From Yeguia hominis (GTDB lineage: Bacteria; Bacillota; Clostridia; Oscillospirales; Acutalibacteraceae): 64,000 bases of DNA. This document shows positions 32,770 to 41,071 of this stretch, one piece after another; positions within the stretch are counted from its first letter, which is position 1; every line of letters starts with the position of its first letter. The translations under genes were made by a program, and so were the position numbers. The stretch covers positions 1 to 64,000 of the forward strand of contig NZ_JACRSN010000016.1 in NCBI RefSeq assembly GCF_014384705.1, in the 5' to 3' direction. The notes beneath the pieces were generated by a model. That model searched no databases. It was not told where the DNA came from and was given only the letters and a program-made list of their open reading frames with translations.

Positions 32770-33823
32770 GGGGATCCTCCTTTTGTTCGGTTTCGTCGAG
32801 AAGGCCCTCCTGCCGGAGCATACCTTCCAAAACGGTAATATCTGTTGAAATATCCAGTGCCTCATCCTGGAATAAGGCGTCAAGCTGCTTTTCAAAGGCG
32901 ATCACAATGGTGTGCATCATGCCCTCAATATGAAACATCGTTGTGGAGATGTTTTCGCCTTCAATTCCCTGACGGCTCAGCTTATAATACGAATTCAAAA
33001 GCTTCAGGGTCACGGGAAGATAGTACTGCATAAAGCGATGGATTTGCCTGGATTTTTTCGGATTTTCTGCAACAAAATCAAAAATTTTCCGGCAAGTTTC
33101 CTCCATCCGGTCCATCTCTGCCGAAAGCGTCTCATCTTCTATGGCATCGTTGGCCAGACGAAGCTGCTGCAGATAGGCATATCCTTCCGCAATCATCCGG
33201 TCGACTTCCGGATCTCCGGTGTGAACTGCCGGTTGTTCCGGCTGCTCCGGTTCCGGTTCAATCGGAACATAGGTGACCGCCCCGCGGAAGATTTTTGACG
33301 AAATCCATCCCAAGAGCACCGACAGCGCTGCAACCAGCAAAACCTGATACCAGGTGTAAAGCGGAAACAGAAGTGCATAAAACACCCAAACCACACCCAC
33401 CGTATAAAACGGCGCCGGAGACTTTTTTCGAACCGCGCGCATTCCTTCCGGCGGTTCGGGAGTTTTTTTCTTTGCCGGTTTGACCGTGCGTGCTTTCGCC
33501 TCATAAACCGGCGGCGCGCTTTGCGGATATTCCGATGCTGCGCCGTATGAGCCCGTATCCCCACGCGGAACAGAAGCTGCAGGGCCAGAGGACGTATTGT
33601 CGGGTTGGCTTTGGTTCTGCGCACGATTTGTTTGTGCCCGAACCTGTTCTTCCACATGGTTCTTTACAGCGTTCACCGTCTGGTACACCTGTGAGGATTG
33701 TACCGTTTCACGTACATGAAGCTGCTCATCAAGATACGTTCCCATATTCTTAGCCGTCCGGTAAACCCGGGACGATTCCAGCTCGTTTTCGATCCCTTTT
33801 TCGAGATCCTTCCAGAAATCCAT
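32756..33823 (-). CDS. XpaC-like protein
   Basis: A 355-residue protein of the XpaC family (named for 5-bromo-4-chloroindolyl phosphate hydrolysis in Bacillus; real function unclear). A variable Gln/Ser/Pro-rich N-terminal part precedes two close membrane spans (about 137-175, VGVVWVFYALLFPLYTWYQV and on). The conserved helical domain runs from about 210, with DRMIAEGYAYLQQLRLAN and KFMQYYLP-type motifs. It is first in the xpaC-telA-lemA-TPM operon. Confidence 0.85.
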   Translation of the reverse strand: MDFWKDLEKGIENELESSRVYRTAKNMGTYLDEQLHVRETVQSSQVYQTVNAVKNHVEEQVRAQTNRAQNQSQPDNTSSGPAASVPRGDTGSYGAASEYPQSAPPVYEAKARTVKPAKKKTPEPPEGMRAVRKKSPAPFYTVGVVWVFYALLFPLYTWYQVLLVAALSVLLGWISSKIFRGAVTYVPIEPEPEQPEQPAVHTGDPEVDRMIAEGYAYLQQLRLANDAIEDETLSAEMDRMEETCRKIFDFVAENPKKSRQIHRFMQYYLPVTLKLLNSYYKLSRQGIEGENISTTMFHIEGMMHTIVIAFEKQLDALFQDEALDISTDITVLEGMLRQEGLLDETEQKEDPHGRD

Positions 33824-33926
33824 ACGTCGCTCCTTCCTGCAGTTTTGGGCGTGTTCTTTGCTTTTTTATTGTACCCGATTTCCAGATAACGGTCAAGCAA
33901 ATGCCCCCGGGAATCCGAACAAAATA

Positions 33927-33963
33927 CAAAAACGGCGCGTCCTAAAGGACACGCCGCTTTTTC
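33927..33963 (-). terminator. Terminator of the ispH-rpsA operon
   Basis: The hairpin GGCGCGTCC-TAAA-GGACACGCC has one mismatch and T-rich sequence on both sides (minus: GTTTTTGTATTTT). It lies after the fusion gene stop at 33980 and can also act on plus-strand transcription. Confidence 0.85.
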
Positions 33964-33979
33964 AGCAAATCAATTTTGC

Positions 33980-35968
33980 TTATTCAGCATCTGTTGCTTC
34001 TGCCTCTTCGCCGGCATCTTCCAGAAGTGCGCGGATCGAAAGGCTGACACGCTTTTTATCAAAATCAATATCTGTGATTTTGACCTTGACCGTCTCGCCG
34101 ACCTTCAGGACATCCTGCGGCTTTTCAATCCGGCGATCTGCGATCTGAGAGATATGGATCAGGCCATCGATGCCCGGAAGGATCCGTGCAAACGCACCAA
34201 ACGTCGTCATACCGACAACCGTTGCGTCGCAGACTGTTCCGACCGGATAATCGCGTTTCAGGATCTCCCAGGGATTGTCTTCCATGCGGCGGTATCCGAG
34301 AGAAATCTTTTCTTTTTCGCGGTCAAAGCCCTTGACGTAAACCGTAACGGTATCGCCGACATTGACAACCTCGGACGGATGCTTGATCCGGCTCCAGGAA
34401 AGCTCGGAAATATGGATCATGCCGTCGATTCCGCCGAGATCCACAAACGCACCGTAAGAGGTCAGCGATTTCACCACGCCGGTGTACTCTTTGCCCTCTT
34501 CTACGGTTTCCCAGAATTTCTCAGCCAACGCCTTGCGCTCATCGCGAAGCACCGAACGGATCGATCCGACGGCACGGCGGCGCTGACGGTTGACTTCGAT
34601 GATGCGAAGTTTGACTTCCTGATGCAGGAGATCCTCAAGCGGATCGTTTCTCGAAGCAGTCGCCTGAGAAGCCGGCACAAAGACGCGGATGCCTTCGGTG
34701 ACGACGATCAAACCGCCTTTGATGACTTCGGTAACGGTTCCGGTCAGGACTTCTTTGCTTTCCTCTGCAGCTGCGATAACTTCCCAGCCGTGGATTGCAT
34801 CGAGACGTTTTTTGGAAAGCATAATGGTGCCTTCCTGGTCGTTTGTGCGCATGATGAGCAAATCCATCTCATCGCCAACTTTGACAAGATCTTCCGGTTT
34901 TGCCGACGGATCGTTCGAAAGCTCCGCAGCAGGAATAAATCCAGCCTGCTTTCTGCCGACGTCTACATAAACCTCTGTTGGAGAAACGCCGACGACTACA
35001 CCGTGTACTCTCTCGTCTGTATTCAAACTTTTCAGAGATTCCTCCAGCATTTCCTCAAAATTGGGATCACCGGTCTCCGCCGGATTCTGAATGGTGTCTT
35101 CAATAATTTCTGCCATGGTAACTAGGACCTCCTTTATTATGTCTGCGGGCGTAGATGCGCCGGCAGTTACCCCCACAAAGTGTGCCGTACGCAACGCTTC
35201 CACCGGAAGCTCGTCCGCAGTTTCGACCAGATCAGTCTTGCAAAACGCCGCGCAAACATCCCGCAATTTTGCGGTATTCGAACTATGATGTCCGCCAATG
35301 ACGATCATCTGGTCGGCGCGTTTTGCCAACTCTACCGCCTCCGTTTGACGCAAAGCAGTAGCATTACATATTGTATCAAAAGTTGCGGCATTTGTACATA
35401 CCTTTTTAATATTTTGGAGACATTTTTTCCATTCTGAGACGTTAAATGTTGTCTGCGCAACTACAGAAATGGATTTTTGCCCCCATTCCGGGTGGTTTGC
35501 AAGCAAAACTCCCAATTCTTCTGCATTTTTAAAGACGAACCAGCCGCGGATTTCCCCCGCTATCGGAAGCACATGTCCGCAAATTCCACGGACTTCCGGA
35601 TGATTTTCGTCTCCTGCAATTAGCAAAATCCGGCCTTTGCGGGACTCTTCCCATGCAATCCGGTGAAGCTTTGCAACAAACGGACAGGTTGCATCCACGC
35701 AGTCCAGCCCACGCGTACGGATCTCTTCAAACACGGCCGCCGGTACGCCGTGCGACCGAATCACCACCGTGCCGCCGGAGGGAACCTCTTCTGGCGTATC
35801 GACAATTCCGCACCCCTGCATTTCCAGCTTTCGCACAAGCTGCGGATTGTGAATAATCGGCCCTAATGTATAAACCCGTCTGCCCTCCTGCAAAAGCTTG
35901 GATACCATTTCGACAGCCCGATCTACGCCAAAACAAAATCCCGCAGTTTTTGCAACTTCTATTTTCAA
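33980..35968 (-). CDS. ispH: IspH-ribosomal protein S1 fusion
   Basis: The 662-residue fusion joins 4-hydroxy-3-methylbut-2-enyl diphosphate reductase (1 to about 285), the last step of the MEP isoprenoid pathway, with an S1 protein (about 315-645) of four S1 RNA-binding repeats. IspH cluster cysteines are Cys12 (GFCFGVDRA), Cys95 (DATCPF) and Cys201 (TICNAT). The S1 repeats show GAFVDLGGIDGMIHISELSW and GAFARILPGIDGLIHISQIA. This fusion is known in Clostridia. It overlaps the plsC-like gene by 4 bp and ends the rpiR-baiN-cmk-plsC operon. The window also holds ispG at its end, so the MEP pathway is used. Confidence 0.96.
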   Translation of the reverse strand: MKIEVAKTAGFCFGVDRAVEMVSKLLQEGRRVYTLGPIIHNPQLVRKLEMQGCGIVDTPEEVPSGGTVVIRSHGVPAAVFEEIRTRGLDCVDATCPFVAKLHRIAWEESRKGRILLIAGDENHPEVRGICGHVLPIAGEIRGWFVFKNAEELGVLLANHPEWGQKSISVVAQTTFNVSEWKKCLQNIKKVCTNAATFDTICNATALRQTEAVELAKRADQMIVIGGHHSSNTAKLRDVCAAFCKTDLVETADELPVEALRTAHFVGVTAGASTPADIIKEVLVTMAEIIEDTIQNPAETGDPNFEEMLEESLKSLNTDERVHGVVVGVSPTEVYVDVGRKQAGFIPAAELSNDPSAKPEDLVKVGDEMDLLIMRTNDQEGTIMLSKKRLDAIHGWEVIAAAEESKEVLTGTVTEVIKGGLIVVTEGIRVFVPASQATASRNDPLEDLLHQEVKLRIIEVNRQRRRAVGSIRSVLRDERKALAEKFWETVEEGKEYTGVVKSLTSYGAFVDLGGIDGMIHISELSWSRIKHPSEVVNVGDTVTVYVKGFDREKEKISLGYRRMEDNPWEILKRDYPVGTVCDATVVGMTTFGAFARILPGIDGLIHISQIADRRIEKPQDVLKVGETVKVKITDIDFDKKRVSLSIRALLEDAGEEAEATDAE

Positions 35969-36555
35969 GTTTCGTCCTCCAAAAGCCTTTGAATTCGCCC
36001 GGTAATTTCTGCCCGCGCCTGCTCAACCGCCTGTTTCCCATAGCGTCCCGCCGGAAAAACAAACGGTTCGCCAAACCGGATTTCGATTCGCTTAAAAAGC
36101 CGGACGCGTCCTTTGCACCGGATACACGCCGGAAGAACCGACGCACCCGAACGCAACGCCAGAAAGGCGGCTCCGGGCAGCGCAGAAAACGGCTCACAAT
36201 CTGACACACACCGTCCCTGCGGAAACACGCCGAGAACGGCTTCGGATTTCAAAAGCGACAGCGCCGTCCGCAAAGAAGTCAAGTCGCTGCTTTCCCGGTT
36301 TACCGGAAAAGCCCCCAGCCGGTAAAGCAGCCCTCTGGCAAGTTTACCATGCTCGTCAAACAGCTCGGATTTGGCCATGTACCGGATTGGTCTGGGGCAG
36401 CCCATCGCCAGAAACAACGGATCACATACACTGCGGTGATTGCTCAAAAGCAAGACCGCGCCGCTTTGCGGAATCCGCTGCGCGCCGTCAATCCGAATCC
36501 GAAACAGGGCTCTGGAAATTGTCCCCAGAATTTTCAGCCCTGCTGTGTAGAGCAT
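35965..36555 (-). CDS. PlsC-like lysophospholipid acyltransferase (second copy)
   Basis: A 196-residue acyltransferase with the catalytic HX4D motif NHRSVCDPLF (about 38-47), the acceptor-binding motif GAFPVNR, and VFPQGRCV in place of the usual FPEGTR. Substitution of EGT by QGR suggests altered activity or substrate. It overlaps the upstream paralogue by 22 bp and the ispH fusion by 4 bp. It would acylate lysophosphatidic acid or a related acceptor at the membrane. Confidence 0.85.
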   Translation of the reverse strand: MLYTAGLKILGTISRALFRIRIDGAQRIPQSGAVLLLSNHRSVCDPLFLAMGCPRPIRYMAKSELFDEHGKLARGLLYRLGAFPVNRESSDLTSLRTALSLLKSEAVLGVFPQGRCVSDCEPFSALPGAAFLALRSGASVLPACIRCKGRVRLFKRIEIRFGEPFVFPAGRYGKQAVEQARAEITGRIQRLLEDET

Positions 36556-37190
36556 AGATCGCCTTTCTCAAAATCCGCTAGATCCCGTTCCCGCAGCGCG
36601 GCAATCCGTTCCATCAGCATACGGCTTGCACGCCGGTATTCCGCGCTGGTTCCTTCTATAATTCCCAGCTGCTCCGGCAGAATCACTTCTCCATAGGAAA
36701 TGCACACCTTGCGAAACGGCTTGATTTTTCCGCCGCCTTTTGCCGTAATACAGACCGGAACAATCGGCGCATGATTCTGATACGCCAGCATCACCGCTCC
36801 GGTTTTCGGGCGCAGCAACTCTCCGGTTTTGGAGCGCGTTCCCTCGATAAAAATTCCCAATGTCTTTTCTTCCTGAAGGATCTGTTCTGCGGTTCCCAGC
36901 GCATTTCGGTCTCCCGTTCCGCGCTCTACCGGAAAGGCGCCCAACCCGCGAAGCAGCCAGCGAAGGAAGCGGTTGCGAAACAACTCCGCCTTCGCCATAT
37001 AATAGACCTGCCGCTCCTGCGCCACGCCGAGATACAGCGGATCATTGAGCGAAAAGTGGTTGCTGCAAAGGACCATCCTGCCCTCCGGAAGCGGACCCGC
37101 ACGCCGGATCACCAGCGGCGAAAAAATTGCATAAATGACCGGAATCACGACTTTTGCAAACCGGTACAGCGGCGTCATTTTTGTTTTCAC
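36534..37190 (-). CDS. plsC: 1-acyl-sn-glycerol-3-phosphate acyltransferase PlsC
   Basis: A 218-residue PlsC with NHFSLNDPLYLG (HX4D), GAFPVERGTGD and FIEGTRSK, all canonical. It makes phosphatidic acid. GTG 37190 has AAGGG 6 nt upstream; an internal ATG four codons later is possible. It sits between cmk and the second plsC-like gene, the usual clostridial order cmk-plsC-ispH. Confidence 0.92.
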   Translation of the reverse strand: MKTKMTPLYRFAKVVIPVIYAIFSPLVIRRAGPLPEGRMVLCSNHFSLNDPLYLGVAQERQVYYMAKAELFRNRFLRWLLRGLGAFPVERGTGDRNALGTAEQILQEEKTLGIFIEGTRSKTGELLRPKTGAVMLAYQNHAPIVPVCITAKGGGKIKPFRKVCISYGEVILPEQLGIIEGTSAEYRRASRMLMERIAALRERDLADFEKGDLCSTQQG

Positions 37191-37276
37191 AGATATCCCT
37201 TCTCTTCTTCTGCTGTTTCTTCTGCTTTCTGATTATACAAAACAATTATGAATAAATCTACCGGCCACGCCAGAGA

Positions 37277-37957
37277 TCAGGCAGTTTTTTCACGGATAAT
37301 CGCGACCAAACGGTCTACTACCTCGTCAAAGGACAGCTCGCTCGTATCGAGCAGCACCGCATCCGGAGCCGCCTTGAGCGGTGCAATTTCCCGGTTCATA
37401 TCCTGCTCATCCCGCTGCCGAATCTCCTGCAGCACAGTTTCATATTCCGCAGGCGTTCCTTTCTCCTGAAGCTCTGCGCACCGGCGACGCGCACGCTCCT
37501 CCGGAGACGCCGTCAAAAACACCTTGACCTGCGCGTCCGGCAACACGACCGTCCCGATATCGCGTCCGTCCATCAGGACATTGTTTTTCAGCGCCATATC
37601 CCGCTGCAGCTGAAACAGCAGCTTCCGCACTGCCGGCACCGCAGAAACCCGCGACGCCGCCATCGAAACCTCCGGTGTCCGGATTTTCCCGGTCACGTCA
37701 TCTCCGCACAAAAACACATGCTGCCCGTCCGGCTGAAACGCAAGCTCCACCGTAATCTCACCCTGCTGCGCTACCGCTGCAATATCTTCAGGACAGGTAA
37801 AATTCACTCCATGCTCCTGCATATAAAGCCCCACCGCACGGTACAACGCGCCCGTATCCGCGTAAAGATATCCCAACTTTTTTGCAGCGCTGCGCGCTAC
37901 CGAACTTTTGCCGGCTCCGGCCGGCCCGTCAATTGCAACTGCTATCATTTTGCTCAA
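37277..37957 (-). CDS. cmk: Cytidylate kinase
   Basis: Phosphorylates CMP and dCMP with ATP. The 226-residue protein has Walker A GPAGAGKSSVA (about 11-21), YADTGALYRA and the LMDGRDIGTVVLP motif. It is part of the operon between the BaiN-like and plsC genes. Confidence 0.96.
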   Translation of the reverse strand: MSKMIAVAIDGPAGAGKSSVARSAAKKLGYLYADTGALYRAVGLYMQEHGVNFTCPEDIAAVAQQGEITVELAFQPDGQHVFLCGDDVTGKIRTPEVSMAASRVSAVPAVRKLLFQLQRDMALKNNVLMDGRDIGTVVLPDAQVKVFLTASPEERARRRCAELQEKGTPAEYETVLQEIRQRDEQDMNREIAPLKAAPDAVLLDTSELSFDEVVDRLVAIIREKTA

Positions 37958-37998
37958 ACCTCACTTTATCAATTATAGAATCCGCATTTCAGATGCAT

Positions 37999-39240
37999 TT
38001 ATCCGACCGCGGCGGAAATTCCCGCCGCCCTTCCGGTCGAAAATGCAATCTGCAGATTGAAGCCGCCTGTGTAGGCGTCCACATCCAGGACTTCACCCGC
38101 AAAATACAGGCCGGGCAACCATTTGGACTCCATCGTTTTCGGCTGAACTTCCCGCACAGAGACACCGCCTGCCGTCACAATGGCCTCTGCGATCGGACGG
38201 AATCCTTCCGCTACGACTTCGAAGGATTTCATCAGCGCCGCCAGACGCTGCCGCTGCGCTCTGGTCACAGAATGGCATTTTTCATGCGGTTCCATCTCCG
38301 CACGCCGCATCATAACCGGAACCATTTTCCGCGGAAGCAGCCCTTCTAAAACATGCTGAAAATCGCGGTTTTTCTGCTGTGAAAAATCCCGCACCAGACG
38401 CGCGTCCAGCTTTTCCGGAGAGAGCGCCGGCTTGAGATCTATCCGGAAGACGTATCGTCCCGGTTCCATATCGCGGATATGGCTGCCCGCACTCAAAATG
38501 ACCGGGCCAGAAAGCCCGAAGTGCGTGAACAGCAGTTCCCCGAAATCCTCATACAGTACCCGATCTTTCTGCCGGTCGTAAACCTGCACCGCACAGTTCC
38601 GCAGGGAGAGTCCCTGCATCTGCGCACAATCCGTCCCCTCGCAAACGATCGGAACAAGAGAAGGACGCAGCGGAAGGATGGTATGCCCCGCCTGCTGTGC
38701 AAGCCGGTACCCCATTCCGTCAGATCCGGTTCCGGGATAGGACATTCCGCCGCAGGCAACGATAACGCGATCTGCCGGATATCGCGTTTCCGACGCACCC
38801 AGAACACCGCGCAGCTTTCCCTCTTCTATCCAAAGCGCCTGTACCGCTTCCTGCCGGATGCAGACCCCCGTGCGCCGCACATATCCTGCCAGCGCATCGA
38901 CGATATCGACCGCCCGATCGGACACCGGAAACACCCGGTTTCCACGTTCTATTTTGAGCGGGACGCCGCATTGCTCGAAAAAAGCAATCGTATCGTCCGG
39001 GCAGAACTGGGAAACGGCGCTATACAAAAAGCGCCCGTTCGTCACAACATTCGAGATAACCTCCTGCGCCGTGCAGTGATTGGTCACATTGCACCGACCC
39101 TTGCCCGTAATCATCAGCTTTCGTCCCGGACGGGTATTTTTTTCTAAAAGGAGTACCCGCGCGCCGTTCTCCGCCGCGGTTCCGGCCGCCATCATCCCTG
39201 CGGCTCCGGCGCCTACAACAATCAGATCATATCCGCTCAA
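37999..39240 (-). CDS. BaiN/HI0933-family flavoprotein
   Basis: A 413-residue NAD(P)/FAD-dependent oxidoreductase of the HI0933 (BaiN) family. The FAD-binding dinucleotide fold GAGAAGMMAAGTAAENG is at about 10-26, with LLEKNTRPGRKLMITGKGRCN and a C-terminal GEVLDVDAYTGGFNLQ. The physiological reaction is unclear; BaiN in C. scindens is linked to bile acid 7-dehydroxylation, but most family members are not. It begins at TTG 39240, which overlaps the rpiR stop (TTGA). It is regularly found before cmk in Clostridia. Confidence 0.88.
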   Translation of the reverse strand: MSGYDLIVVGAGAAGMMAAGTAAENGARVLLLEKNTRPGRKLMITGKGRCNVTNHCTAQEVISNVVTNGRFLYSAVSQFCPDDTIAFFEQCGVPLKIERGNRVFPVSDRAVDIVDALAGYVRRTGVCIRQEAVQALWIEEGKLRGVLGASETRYPADRVIVACGGMSYPGTGSDGMGYRLAQQAGHTILPLRPSLVPIVCEGTDCAQMQGLSLRNCAVQVYDRQKDRVLYEDFGELLFTHFGLSGPVILSAGSHIRDMEPGRYVFRIDLKPALSPEKLDARLVRDFSQQKNRDFQHVLEGLLPRKMVPVMMRRAEMEPHEKCHSVTRAQRQRLAALMKSFEVVAEGFRPIAEAIVTAGGVSVREVQPKTMESKWLPGLYFAGEVLDVDAYTGGFNLQIAFSTGRAAGISAAVG

Positions 39241-40109
39241 TTTGTTTTCTCATCCACCTTTTCGTACACACCGTATTCGTCCCAAATGGTCTCCAGGCGG
39301 CGGAACATTTCTGCCACGTCTGCTTTCCGCCGAATGGCTGTTGCAACAATAAACGCATTTAAAAGGCTCAGCGGTGCTACCAGAGAATCCACAAAGGAAG
39401 CAATCCCGCTGCGGGCAAGCAATAAAAAGTCTGCCGCTTCTGCAATCGGCGAGACCGGGCTGTCTGTAATTGCAATGCATTTTGCGCCGACATCCGAAGC
39501 AAAGCGCATGGCTTTGACCACTTTTTTGGAATAACGCGGGAAACTAATTCCAATCACGGCGTCGCCTTTCCCGATCCGGATCATCTGCTCGAAAATCTCC
39601 GCCTCACTGGCGACATTCAGGTGATGTACATCATCTAAAATCAGGCCAAAATAATAGGAAAGAAACGTCGCCAGCGCAGAGGAACTCCGCGTACCGACAA
39701 CATAAACCTTCTCCGCAGAGACAACGGCATCTACTGCACGGTCAAAGTCCTCATGTGAGACCTCTTCCATCGCGCGCCGAATCATATCGATATCCTGGTT
39801 GAACACGGCATCCAAAAGACTTTCCGGCGCGATGGTCCGCGCGGTAATCTCCAGGCGCTGCACACTGGTCAGCTTGTTACGGATCATCTCCTGAATGGCT
39901 CTTTGCAACGCCGGATATCCGGAATATCCGAGTTCTGCAGCAAACCGGACGACTGTCGATTCGCTCACGCCAACCGTATTCCCCAATTTTACAGCCGTCA
40001 TAAACGCCACTTCGTCGTAGTGCTTCAAAATATACTGTGCAATCAGCTTTTGTCCCTTCGAAAAGCCGCCCATGTTTTCATGGATCCGCTCTGAAAGCTG
40101 ACTGTTCAT
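39237..40109 (-). CDS. MurR/RpiR-family transcriptional regulator
   Basis: A 290-residue regulator with an N-terminal HTH_6 (about 1-75; SESTVVRFAAELGYSGYPALQRAI) and a C-terminal SIS sugar-phosphate-binding domain (about 120-260; VVGTRSSSALATFLSYYFG, GISFPRYSKKVVKAM). It likely senses a sugar phosphate or amino sugar phosphate. I chose ATG 40109 (AGAAGG at 6 nt); ATG 40115 is also possible. It is the first gene of the operon reaching to ispH-rpsA. A perfect inverted repeat upstream (40184-40237) is a candidate control site. Confidence 0.9.
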   Translation of the reverse strand: MNSQLSERIHENMGGFSKGQKLIAQYILKHYDEVAFMTAVKLGNTVGVSESTVVRFAAELGYSGYPALQRAIQEMIRNKLTSVQRLEITARTIAPESLLDAVFNQDIDMIRRAMEEVSHEDFDRAVDAVVSAEKVYVVGTRSSSALATFLSYYFGLILDDVHHLNVASEAEIFEQMIRIGKGDAVIGISFPRYSKKVVKAMRFASDVGAKCIAITDSPVSPIAEAADFLLLARSGIASFVDSLVAPLSLLNAFIVATAIRRKADVAEMFRRLETIWDEYGVYEKVDEKTN

Positions 40110-40183
40110 AATCATCCTTCTTTCCTGCCTGTCCTGCATCGAAAATGCGAACCAGCTTTTACTCTTCATCCATCTTAAAGCGG

Positions 40184-40237
40184 AATCCTGCAAAAAGCAA
40201 GGCTTTTTTGCGACTTAGCCCCAATTTTTGCAGGATT
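40184..40237. promoter_or_regulatory. Perfect 13-bp inverted repeat before rpiR
   Basis: AATCCTGCAAAAA (40184-40196) and TTTTTGCAGGATT (40225-40237) are perfect inverted repeats. Inside them GCAAAAAGC can alternatively pair with GCTTTTTTGC (about 40190-40211). Two mutually exclusive hairpins in the rpiR leader could form an attenuator, or the outer arms may be an operator for the RpiR protein. Confidence 0.5.
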
Positions 40238-40291
40238 TTATTTTAATTATGCATTTTTGAAGTCCGCCTCGTTTTTCTAAAGCAATAAGTC

Positions 40292-40320
40292 TTGAACCTA
40301 TTTTGGAAAGCGACTATAAT
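40292..40320 (+). promoter_or_regulatory. Promoter of the DUF3842 gene
   Basis: TTGAAC (40292-40297), 17-bp spacer, TATAAT (40315-40320), upstream of AAAGGAGAACGG and ATG 40361. Confidence 0.85.
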
Positions 40321-40360
40321 AACAGATAGAATTTCACCACAAAAAAGGAGAACGGCAGCT

Positions 40361-40780
40361 ATGAATATCGTGGTCATTGATGGACAAGGCGGGAAAATCG
40401 GCAGTCTTGTGATCGAGCAGCTCAAAAAGAAATTACCCGGCCAGACACTCACCGCCATTGGCACCAACACGGCCGCTACCGCAGCCATGCTCCGCGCCGG
40501 CGCGGATTTTGCCGCAACAGGAGAAAATCCGGTCATCGTCAATGCCGCCGACGCCGACATCATTATCGGGACGATCGGCATTGTTGTTTCCAATGCCCTG
40601 CTCGGTGAAATCACTCCGGCTATGGCACATGCAGTCGGCAGCAGCCGGGCACAAAAGGTGCTGATTCCGGTAAACCGCTGCCATACCTTTGTTGCCGGCG
40701 TCCAGGATCTCCCACTCGCCGACTATGCGGCCGATGCTGCCGCAAAAGTGTTGGAACTGGCCTCTGCCCGGGAGAGCTAA
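40361..40780 (+). CDS. DUF3842 family protein
   Basis: A 139-residue conserved protein of unknown function. It starts with NIVVIDGQGGKIGS, a Rossmann-like glycine-rich beginning, and ends with a helical tail. AAAGGAGA precedes the ATG. It is a single gene, divergent from rpiR and convergent with folD. The family is common in Clostridia and has no assigned activity. Confidence 0.85.
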   Translation: MNIVVIDGQGGKIGSLVIEQLKKKLPGQTLTAIGTNTAATAAMLRAGADFAATGENPVIVNAADADIIIGTIGIVVSNALLGEITPAMAHAVGSSRAQKVLIPVNRCHTFVAGVQDLPLADYAADAAAKVLELASARES

Positions 40781-41019
40781 GCATCAAGCGCTAAGAATCG
40801 CGGGCAGTAAGACCGGCAAATTGGGTTTCACCGGACATGCACGGGTTGGCGGGTTTCATCTGCATTGTGCAGCGATCCGATATGGCGACCGTGTAATCCG
40901 CCATACTGGAAACCAGGCCGGTTCGGGCTGACTTTTGTATCCGCATGAATACTTCGTTTATCCAGATCAGAATCCCCGTATCCTGGACGATTCTGCCGTC
41001 CATTGTTTTTGCAAGCAAA
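40781..41019. other. Intergenic stretch between DUF3842 and folD
   Basis: A minus-strand frame (about 40791-41081) stays open for some 90 codons, but it has no ribosome-binding site at any start I tested and it runs through the folD terminator hairpin. I see no RNA motif. I would not annotate a gene here. Confidence 0.4.
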
Positions 41020-41056
41020 TAAGCGCCCGGAAGGAGTCTGCCTTCCGGGCGCTTTC
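41020..41056 (-). terminator. Terminator of folD
   Basis: AGCGCCCGGAAGG / CCTTCCGGGCGCT is a perfect 13-bp stem with an AGTCTG loop. On the minus strand TATTTGCTT follows. It lies 16 bp beyond the folD stop. Confidence 0.85.
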
Positions 41057-41071
41057 TCTCTGTAGAGTCGC

